Source: Bacillota bacterium
GTDB lineage: Bacteria > Bacillota_I > Bacilli_A > RFN20 > CAG-826
DNA length: 5,056 nt
Reading direction: 5' to 3'
NCBI GenBank assembly: GCA_023443485.1
Contig: JAEZUH010000069.1
Span: 1 to 5,056 of the forward strand
A program made the position numbers and the translations under genes. Positions 1-5,056 of this stretch are shown here, piece after piece; the stretch's first letter is position 1; each line of letters opens with the position of its first letter. Below the pieces are notes generated by a model. That model did not search any database. It was not told where the DNA came from and saw only the letters and a list, made by a program, of their open reading frames with translations.

Positions 1-590
1 CTGCTGAGCTCGCTTTCTATTCCAAAGCTACTACTGATATTGAATATCACTTTCCATTCGGATGGGGTGAAGTTTGGGGCATCGCTGACCGAACTGATTA
101 CGATTTAAAACGACATGCAACATACAGCGGCGAAGCGCTCGATTATTTTGATCCTGAAACCAATGAAAAATATGTGCCGTTTTGCATTGAACCTTCCGTT
201 GGCTTAGATCGCTTGATTTTAATGACTCTATGCAATGCATATGAAGAAGAAGCTATCGGTGAAAATGATTCCCGAATTGTTATGCATTTAGTGCCTTCTT
301 TAGCCCCATATAAAGTTGCCGTTTTACCATTAAGCAAGAAACTTGAAGAAAAAGCTCAAGAAGTCCAAAAGATTTTATCGACATACATGAGCACTGTTTA
401 TGATGATACAGGAAGCATCGGCAAAAGGTATCGGCGACAAGATGCAATTGGAACACCATATTGCGTCACTGTTGATTTCAATACTCTTGAAGATAGTTCA
501 GTTACTATCCGTGACCGCGACACAATGCAACAAATTCGTTTGCAGATTAAAGACTTAGAGAAGTATCTCTCAGTGAAAATTTTCTATTAA
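1..590 (+). CDS. glyQS: Glycyl-tRNA synthetase, single-chain class II type, C-terminal part (5' truncated by window)
   Basis: This cytoplasmic enzyme attaches glycine to tRNA-Gly using ATP. The frame is open from base 3 and gives 195 residues to the TAA at 588-590; the N-terminal majority lies upstream of the window. The segment GWGEVWGIADRTDYDLKRH near the start and the class II motif 3 EPSVGLDRL (from base 189) are hallmarks of the dimeric, eukaryote/archaea-like GlyRS, as opposed to the two-subunit GlyQ/GlyS form. The remainder is the anticodon-binding domain, beginning at about LAPYKVAVLPL and containing the family signature DDTGSIGKRYRRQDAIGTP followed by TVDFNTLED and VTIRDRDTMQQ. The first ATG in this frame within the window (174) falls inside the catalytic domain and is not the start. 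It lies 11 nt before dnaG with no terminator, so the two are probably co-transcribed. Identification is very secure; only the start is unseen. Confidence 0.97.
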   Translation, partial: AELAFYSKATTDIEYHFPFGWGEVWGIADRTDYDLKRHATYSGEALDYFDPETNEKYVPFCIEPSVGLDRLILMTLCNAYEEEAIGENDSRIVMHLVPSLAPYKVAVLPLSKKLEEKAQEVQKILSTYMSTVYDDTGSIGKRYRRQDAIGTPYCVTVDFNTLEDSSVTIRDRDTMQQIRLQIKDLEKYLSVKIFY

Positions 591-601
591 TTAAGGTAGC
601 C
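591..601 (+). promoter_or_regulatory. glyQS-dnaG junction with weak Shine-Dalgarno
   Basis: The 11 nt between the glyQS stop and the dnaG ATG hold only TTAAGG (591-596), five nucleotides before the start codon. This is a modest ribosome-binding site, weaker than the one before the first sigma gene, which suits a primase needed in small amounts. There is no room for a terminator or promoter here. Confidence 0.6.
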
Positions 602-2392
602 ATGGCAATTGAAGAAAATTTAATTAATGATGTATTAGACCATGCCGATATAGTCCAAGTGATATCGTCTTTTATTCCTGTTAATAAAAAAGGCAAGAAC
701 TATGTCGCAAAATGTCCTTTTCATGATGATACAAATCCTTCCATGAGTATTAGTCCTGAAAGGAAAATGTTTAAATGCTTTGTTTGTGGAACAGGTGGCT
801 CTGCCATTTCGTTCGTGCAAAAATATCTTCATATTCCCTTCATTGAAGCCATGAAAAAGGTGGCGGATATTTCTGGATATCACGACGAACGTCTCGCTAA
901 AAAACAGACCTATGTCAAACCAGAAGATCCTGAAAAAATACCTCTACTAAAATGCCTTAAAGACTTAACGCTTTATTATCAATATGCTTTGAATACTGCC
1001 GAAGGAAAAGAAGGACTTGAATACTTTAAAACTCGTAATCTAGATCATGCTATTCAAGAAAAATTTCTCCTCGGATATGCTTTGAAAGATGGCCAAGCCA
1101 CCTGCCAATTTCTGATTGCCAAAGGGCATTCAGTCAAAACTCTTGAAGATGTTGGAATCGCGACATTAGTCAACGGAAACTATACCGATAAGAATCAGGG
1201 AAGAGCTATCTTTCCTATCTGCGATTCAGAAGGTCGTGTGGTCGGTTACAGCGCGCGGAGAATCGGAGATGGACCTGAAACCAAATACATCAATTCACCA
1301 GAAACACTTTTATTCCATAAAAGTAACATTCTTTATAACTATCATATCGCCAAGGAAAAAGCTCGCATTGCCAACTGCATATATGTCTGCGAAGGCTTTA
1401 TGGACGTTTTCGCGCTTTCCAAAATCGGAATTGATAACGCTGTTGCTTTAATGGGAACTGCTTTATCGAGTGAACATATCGCTATGCTTCGCCTTTTAAA
1501 TGTTGAGGTTCGGCTTTGCTTAGATGGTGATTTGCCGGGACAAACCGCCATGATGAAAGCAAGTAAGTTACTTCAAGAAGCTCAAATTCCTTGCATGATT
1601 GTCGATAATCAAGGCAGCACTGAAGATCCAGATGAAATACTTAACAACAAAGGACAGGATGCGCTGCGCTTTTACATTCAAAAATTGCTCAATCGCGTCG
1701 ATTTTGCTCTTAAGTATTTTAAAAGGAGCAACCCCTTGAAAACCGTTGAACAAAAAAAGCAATTAATCAGTGAGTTCGTTCCAATTTTGCTCAGTATCAG
1801 AGACCAATTAGACTTAGATAATTATCTGCATCAATTATCTAGTGTCACTGGTTATGACATCGACAGTCTTCGTTCTTTATTAAAGCAAGTCCGTAATGAA
1901 CAAGCCACAAAAAAACCAGAAGATATTATTCGCTCATTCCATCCTGAAAGAAAGGTCCTCCGCCGATTGGAAATGGCCGAGAGAGAATTTCTCTATCAAA
2001 TGTTGCAGAATAAAGAAGCCATATCCTTCTACGAAGATAAACTGACCGGATTTTATGATGAAACTTATCGCCAAGTTGCAAATTATCTCGTTGACTACAT
2101 GCAAAATCATGAAGGTCTTGAACCAGTAGACCTATTAGCTTCTATCGAGATGAGCGATTTGGAAAATAAAGATTTGTTAGTCAACGAAGTGACCACTCTT
2201 TACTTAGAGAAAACTCATCCTCAAAAGTGTGATCAACAATTGCTTAATAATTTATTAGAGGCTATCAATGACGAAAAAGAAAGAATCTTTGAAAAAGATA
2301 TGCTCGAGCGATCTCTAGAAGGCAAATCGCAGCTTGAGCAAGCTCGTATACTCGCTGAATATAATCGTCGAAAAGCAAAAAAGAAAATATAA
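602..2392 (+). CDS. dnaG: DNA primase DnaG
   Basis: DnaG makes the short RNA primers for leading- and lagging-strand synthesis at the replication fork and is recruited by the replicative helicase. The protein has 596 residues, normal for Bacillota. The N-terminal CHC2 zinc-binding domain shows Cys38, His41, Cys59 and Cys62 (CPFH and CFVC). The polymerase core follows, with GRAIFPICD starting near residue 200. The TOPRIM metal centre has Glu264 in CEGFMDV, Asp308 and Asp310 in CLDGDLPG, and the acidic EDPDE (341-345), matching E. coli Glu265, Asp309/Asp311 and the Asp345/Asp347 pair. Residues from about 450 to 596 form a helical C-terminal domain of the DnaB-helicase-binding kind (AEREFLYQML and onward), less conserved as expected. 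The ATG at 602 is supported by TTAAGG upstream and by an N-terminus that aligns with known primases (DHADIVQVI). All catalytic and zinc residues are present, so it should be functional. Confidence 0.98.
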   Translation: MAIEENLINDVLDHADIVQVISSFIPVNKKGKNYVAKCPFHDDTNPSMSISPERKMFKCFVCGTGGSAISFVQKYLHIPFIEAMKKVADISGYHDERLAKKQTYVKPEDPEKIPLLKCLKDLTLYYQYALNTAEGKEGLEYFKTRNLDHAIQEKFLLGYALKDGQATCQFLIAKGHSVKTLEDVGIATLVNGNYTDKNQGRAIFPICDSEGRVVGYSARRIGDGPETKYINSPETLLFHKSNILYNYHIAKEKARIANCIYVCEGFMDVFALSKIGIDNAVALMGTALSSEHIAMLRLLNVEVRLCLDGDLPGQTAMMKASKLLQEAQIPCMIVDNQGSTEDPDEILNNKGQDALRFYIQKLLNRVDFALKYFKRSNPLKTVEQKKQLISEFVPILLSIRDQLDLDNYLHQLSSVTGYDIDSLRSLLKQVRNEQATKKPEDIIRSFHPERKVLRRLEMAEREFLYQMLQNKEAISFYEDKLTGFYDETYRQVANYLVDYMQNHEGLEPVDLLASIEMSDLENKDLLVNEVTTLYLEKTHPQKCDQQLLNNLLEAINDEKERIFEKDMLERSLEGKSQLEQARILAEYNRRKAKKKI

Positions 2393-2412
2393 ATCCTAAG
2401 GAGGAAATCATT
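2393..2412 (+). promoter_or_regulatory. Strong Shine-Dalgarno of the first sigma gene
   Basis: The 20-nt gap between dnaG and sigA contains AAGGAGG at 2398-2404, eight nucleotides before the ATG at 2413. This is a near-perfect match to the anti-Shine-Dalgarno sequence and fixes the start. It is stronger than the dnaG site and the second sigma site, consistent with a highly translated primary sigma factor. Confidence 0.85.
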
Positions 2413-3747
2413 ATGGGAAGGAAACCAAAAGAAATCGTCGAAGTAACGGTGCAAGAAACCGAAAAAAGGAAACGCGGCAGACCCAAAAAAGAAGCTGAAA
2501 CAGTTGAAACAAAAGCTAAGAAAGTTAAGAATGAGGCAAAGAAAAAAGATGATGAGGTCAAATCATTAGAAGAAGTCGAAACCGAACTCTTAAAAAAAGC
2601 CAAACTCACTGGTACAATTAGCCAAAGTGAAATATATGAACGCCTACAAGCCTACGAATTAGATGATGATGCCATCTCTGATTTAATGGAATTTTTTGCT
2701 TCTCAAGAAATTGAAGTGACAAGTGAAATAGATGAAGAAGAGGAAGAAGAAGACGAAGATTTAGATAAAATCGATGATTCTAAAATTAACTTAGAAGAGC
2801 CAATTGAAGATGATGATTTCTTTGTTAGTGATTCCGCAATAAAAGAAGAGGAAGAAGACGAAGAGATTGATGTCGATAATCTCAATATCTCTCTTGGTAG
2901 TGAAGTCAGAGTCAATGACTCAGTAAAAATGTATCTTAAAGAAATTGGTAAATTTTCCCTATTAAAACCCGAGGAAGAACCAATCATCGCCAAAAGAGCC
3001 GATGAAGGGGATGAAGATGCTAAGCAAGAATTAATCAATCGTAATCTCCGATTGGTTGTTAACATTGCCAAACATTATGTCGGTCGAGGAATGGCCTTTC
3101 TCGATTTAATTCAAGAAGGAAACCTCGGCTTGATGAAAGCCGTCGATAAATTTGACTATACCAAAGGTTATAAATTTTCAACTTATGCCACCTGGTGGAT
3201 CCGTCAAGCCATCACTCGAGCCATTGCTGACCAGGCTCGTACGATTCGTATTCCCGTTCACATGGTTGAGACCATCAATAAAATGACCCGAGTACAAAGA
3301 ACTCTAATTCAAGAATTAGGCAGAGAACCAACCGCTGAAGAAATTAGCGAAGCCTTAAATGGGGACTTATCTCCAAAACGTATTCGCGAAATTCAACGTA
3401 TCGCGATGGAACCAGTTTCATTAGAAACACCAATCGGTGAAGAAGATGATTCACATCTTGGAGACTTTATCGAAGATAAAGAATCAGAATCTCCCACCGA
3501 ATTTACCACACGACAACTCTTAAAAGAAGAACTTTATTCCATTTTAAAAGACCTTTCTGATCGTGAAGAAAGAGTTATTCGTCTTCGTTACGGGCTAGAT
3601 GATAACCGTCCAAGAACACTTGAGGAAGTGGGACGTGAATTTGGCGTTACTCGCGAGCGAATTCGCCAAATTGAAGCCAAAGCAATCCGCAAATTGCGTC
3701 ACCCAACTCGCAGCAAAAGACTTGGCGATTATAAAGGAAAAATCTAA
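2413..3747 (+). CDS. sigA: Primary RNA polymerase sigma factor SigA/RpoD (group 1)
   Basis: This is the housekeeping sigma-70 factor that directs core RNA polymerase to most promoters. It has 444 residues, somewhat long for a Bacillota SigA because of N-terminal extensions. Residues 1-46 are strongly basic, with GRKPK at 2-6 and an AT-hook-like RGRPKK at 21-26. Residues about 50-105 look like region 1.1, and 105-160 form a very acidic linker. Region 1.2 starts at Asp169 (DSVKMYLKEIGKF). Region 2 includes the core-binding FLDLIQEGNLGLMKAV and STYATWWIRQAITRA, with Trp261/Trp262 for melting and Gln265/Thr268 for the -10 element. His283 and Glu286 correspond to the extended -10 contacts of region 3.0. 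The region 3.2 finger is at 337-352 (ETPIGEEDDSHLGDF). Region 4.2 carries the helix-turn-helix VGREFGVTRERIRQIEAKA (406-424) for the -35 element, then the usual RHPTRS tail. Its place directly after dnaG and its closer match to the consensus make it the true SigA of the pair. Confidence 0.96.
   Translation: MGRKPKEIVEVTVQETEKRKRGRPKKEAETVETKAKKVKNEAKKKDDEVKSLEEVETELLKKAKLTGTISQSEIYERLQAYELDDDAISDLMEFFASQEIEVTSEIDEEEEEEDEDLDKIDDSKINLEEPIEDDDFFVSDSAIKEEEEDEEIDVDNLNISLGSEVRVNDSVKMYLKEIGKFSLLKPEEEPIIAKRADEGDEDAKQELINRNLRLVVNIAKHYVGRGMAFLDLIQEGNLGLMKAVDKFDYTKGYKFSTYATWWIRQAITRAIADQARTIRIPVHMVETINKMTRVQRTLIQELGREPTAEEISEALNGDLSPKRIREIQRIAMEPVSLETPIGEEDDSHLGDFIEDKESESPTEFTTRQLLKEELYSILKDLSDREERVIRLRYGLDDNRPRTLEEVGREFGVTRERIRQIEAKAIRKLRHPTRSKRLGDYKGKI
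2735..2858 (+). repeat. Short purine-rich direct repeat inside sigA acidic linker
   Basis: The 16-nt unit AAGAAGAGGAAGAAGA occurs at 2735-2750 and again at 2843-2858. Both lie in GAA/GAG/GAT-rich tracts that encode Glu/Asp runs (residues about 108-116 and 144-150). The likely cause is codon-level low complexity in the acidic linker rather than a separate element. Such purine tracts can change length by slippage. Confidence 0.6.
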
Positions 3748-3757
3748 GGAAATTGAT
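3746..3757 (+). promoter_or_regulatory. Shine-Dalgarno deciding the GTG start of the second sigma gene
   Basis: AAGGA at 3746-3750 overlaps the last two bases of the sigA TAA stop and sits seven nucleotides before GTG at 3758. The nearby ATG at 3756 is followed at once by TGA and is in another frame, so it cannot start this gene. A moderate site plus GTG, touching the upstream stop codon, suggests translation coupled to sigA and at a lower level. Confidence 0.7.
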
Positions 3758-5011
3758 GTGAATAAAAAGGATACTTTACCAACGATAAAAAAGAGAAGAG
3801 GAAGACCGCATCCTAGTCTTGAAGAAAAAATTCTTGGTCAAATTCCTGTCGGTCAAGAAAATATTTTTTCTTCACCCACCGAACCATCTATTGATTTTCG
3901 TGAAATCGAGCGACAAATCATTGGCAAATATCAAACCAAAGGTGAAATATTACAAAGCCAAATCGAAAACATAATAGCCTCATATCATCTTGGAGAAGAT
4001 GATGTCGACAAATTGACCACATTCATCTTATCTAATTTTCAAGTAGTTGATGATAGTGAAGATGATGCATTCGATTTTCAAGATGAAGATTTAGTTCTCG
4101 AAGATAGCGATGTAGAAGATATCGCCAAGGATGTTGGTCAAATCACTGATTATCAAACTGATGAGCTAAAATCAACCGATTCAGTTCGTATTTATTTACG
4201 TGATGCCGCTAAATTTCCTCTATTGGACACCAAGCAAGAATTGGCCATTGCAAAGAGAATCTCTTCTGGTGACAAAGAGGCGAAAAATGAATTGATCAGC
4301 CATAACCTACGATTAGTAGTAAACAACGCTAAAAAATATATTGGGCGTGGTGTTGCTTTTCTCGACTTGATTCAAGAAGGCAATTGCGGATTGATGAAAG
4401 CTGTCGAGAAATTTGATTATACCAAAGGTTTTAAGTTTTCTACTTATGCCACTTGGTGGATTCGTCAGGCGATTTCGCGCGCCATTGCCGATCAAGCCCG
4501 CAACATTCGTTTGCCAGTTCATATCGTTGAAAGAATGAATAAAATTAATAAAGCTAAAACCACTTTCCTTAAAGAAAATGGTAGAGAACCAACCGCTGAA
4601 GAAATCAGCGCTGCTTTAAATGGATTACTATCCACCAAAGAAATTTTAGAAACTCAAAGATTAACGATGGATACCATTTCCATGGAACTTCCCATCGGAG
4701 ATGAAAATGGCTCTCGTTTAGGTGATTTTTTGGAAGACAAAACCAGCGAATCTCCTAACGATTATGTCTCAAGAAATCAGCTGAGAGAAAAGTTGGATTC
4801 TATTCTATCCTCATTAAGTCCAAAAGAGGAAAGAATTATTCGATTGCGTTATGGTTTGGATGACAATCACTCGCGAACTTTAGAAGAGGTGGGACGTGAA
4901 TTCGGCGTTACACGCGAAAGAATCCGTCAAATTGAAGCTAAAGCAATTCGCAAAATGAGAGCGAGCCAAAAGAATAATAAATATAACGATTATCAAGGAG
5001 GTTCATTATGA
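3758..5011 (+). CDS. Second SigA/RpoD-like sigma-70 factor, tandem paralogue of the upstream sigma gene
   Basis: This is a complete sigma-70 protein of 417 residues, predicted to bind core RNA polymerase and select promoters. The basic N-terminus has the AT-hook-like KKRRGRP (11-17). Residues about 45-95 resemble region 1.1 (IDFREIERQIIGKY onward), followed by an acidic stretch to about 125. Region 1.2 begins near 141 (DSVRIYLRDAAKF). Region 2 has FLDLIQEGNCGLMKAV and STYATWWIRQAISRA, with Trp233/Trp234 and Gln237. His255 and Glu258 of region 3.0 are kept, as are the finger ELPIGDENGSRLGDF and the region 4.2 helix-turn-helix (378-396). From region 1.2 to 4.2 it aligns gaplessly with the upstream SigA over 259 residues, about 69% identical by hand count. 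Differences include Gly to Ala in region 1.2, Ile to Asn at 190, Leu to Cys at 210, Tyr to Phe at 225, Thr to Ser at 240 and Thr to Asn at 249. Translation from GTG 3758 avoids a 150-nt overlap with sigA that the upstream ATG at 3599 would need. It could be a group 2 (non-essential, stress or growth-phase) sigma or a second housekeeping sigma; the sequence alone does not decide. Confidence 0.93.
   Translation: MNKKDTLPTIKKRRGRPHPSLEEKILGQIPVGQENIFSSPTEPSIDFREIERQIIGKYQTKGEILQSQIENIIASYHLGEDDVDKLTTFILSNFQVVDDSEDDAFDFQDEDLVLEDSDVEDIAKDVGQITDYQTDELKSTDSVRIYLRDAAKFPLLDTKQELAIAKRISSGDKEAKNELISHNLRLVVNNAKKYIGRGVAFLDLIQEGNCGLMKAVEKFDYTKGFKFSTYATWWIRQAISRAIADQARNIRLPVHIVERMNKINKAKTTFLKENGREPTAEEISAALNGLLSTKEILETQRLTMDTISMELPIGDENGSRLGDFLEDKTSESPNDYVSRNQLREKLDSILSSLSPKEERIIRLRYGLDDNHSRTLEEVGREFGVTRERIRQIEAKAIRKMRASQKNNKYNDYQGGSL
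4995..5007 (+). promoter_or_regulatory. Perfect Shine-Dalgarno of the trmK-like gene, inside the second sigma gene
   Basis: AAGGAGGT at 4995-5002 is a full match to the anti-Shine-Dalgarno consensus, five nucleotides before ATG 5008. It lies within the last codons of the second sigma gene (encoding Gln-Gly-Gly), so the sigma C-terminal tail and the downstream ribosome-binding site share bases. Confidence 0.85.
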
Positions 5012-5056
5012 TTAAACTTTCACTTCGATTGGAAACAATTCTCGAAATGACCCCCG
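5008..5056 (+). CDS. trmK: Probable tRNA (adenine-22-N1)-methyltransferase TrmK, N-terminal fragment (3' truncated by window)
   Basis: Only 16 codons are visible: MIKLSLRLETILEMTP. The pattern Leu-Ser-x-Arg-Leu-x-x-Ile near the start, followed by a Pro where the methyltransferase fold would begin, matches the opening of TrmK (YqfN) proteins, which methylate N1 of A22 in tRNA using S-adenosylmethionine. The AdoMet-binding motif (ADIGSDHAYLP-like in the family) would lie just past the window. Position supports the call, because trmK commonly follows sigA in Bacillota. The start is supported by a perfect Shine-Dalgarno. The ATG overlaps the preceding TGA as ATGA, so translation is probably coupled to the second sigma gene. 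The fragment is too short for certainty. Confidence 0.72.
   Translation, partial: MIKLSLRLETILEMTP

Noticed and set aside
2240..2270. Possible internal promoter TTGCTT, 17 nt, TATCAA near the end of dnaG, upstream of sigA
   Set aside because: Only 3/6 and 4/6 matches to the -35 and -10 consensus in AT-rich coding sequence; expected by chance and no supporting context.
2393..2402. Short inverted repeat TCCT-A-AGGA in the dnaG-sigA gap as a terminator or attenuator
   Set aside because: Four-base stem with a one-base loop is not a feasible hairpin; the AAGGA half is simply part of the Shine-Dalgarno.
2265..2609. Minus-strand 114-codon open frame across the dnaG-sigA junction
   Set aside because: Shadow of two well-supported plus-strand genes; Phe/Ser-rich composition is what antisense of Lys/Glu-rich codons gives.
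2703..3071. Minus-strand open frame with long serine runs
   Set aside because: It is the antisense of the GAA/GAT-rich acidic linker of sigA (TTC/TCT/ATC read as Ser-rich); no ribosome-binding site or recognisable domain.
3599..3757. N-terminal extension of the second sigma protein starting at ATG 3599
   Set aside because: Overlaps sigA by about 150 nt, reads sigA region 4 codons out of frame, lacks sigma homology, and a better-placed GTG with a Shine-Dalgarno exists at 3758.
3748..3757. Split or frameshifted single sigma gene or assembly artefact between the two sigma genes
   Set aside because: Each gene independently encodes the full set of regions 1.1-like to 4.2 with a proper stop, start and ribosome-binding site, and the copies differ throughout, so this is not a frameshift or a duplicated read artefact.

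Overview
The window is a compact, all-plus-strand stretch from a low-GC (roughly 40% by eye) Gram-positive-type bacterium of the Bacillota/Mycoplasmatota. It carries part of an informational operon: the end of a single-chain glycyl-tRNA synthetase (glyQS), DNA primase (dnaG), a primary sigma factor (sigA/rpoD), a second and clearly related sigma factor, and the first 16 codons of a gene that looks like trmK (tRNA adenine-22 methyltransferase). The order primase, sigma-A, trmK is the usual Bacillota macromolecular-synthesis arrangement. A one-chain GlyRS directly before dnaG, with nothing between them, resembles the reduced version in mycoplasma-like and related small-genome Bacilli. All six visible tryptophans are TGG, and the ATGA junction at 5008-5011 only makes sense if TGA is a stop. 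The standard code (table 11) is therefore favoured over the mycoplasma code, pointing to an Acholeplasma-, Izemoplasma- or Erysipelotrichia-like lineage rather than a classical Mycoplasma. The lineage is inference.

Layout: glyQS 3' end (1-590), 11-nt gap, dnaG (602-2392), 20-nt gap with a strong Shine-Dalgarno, sigA (2413-3747), 10-nt gap, second sigma gene (GTG start, 3758-5011), ATGA overlap, trmK 5' end (5008 onward). No gap is long enough for a terminator and I saw no convincing internal promoter, so co-transcription is likely. There is no non-coding stretch of even 30 bases, no RNA gene, mobile element or CRISPR.

Together the genes charge glycine tRNA, prime replication, direct housekeeping transcription and modify tRNA. 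The unusual part is the tandem pair of SigA-type sigma factors. Both keep an RGRP-containing basic N-terminus, a region-1.1-like segment, an acidic linker and full regions 1.2 to 4.2. They align without gaps over 259 residues at about 69% identity (hand count). The downstream copy has an identical region 4.2 helix-turn-helix but substitutions in regions 1.2, 2.1, 2.3, 2.4 and 3.0. It may therefore read the same -35 element but differ in -10/discriminator recognition or core affinity.
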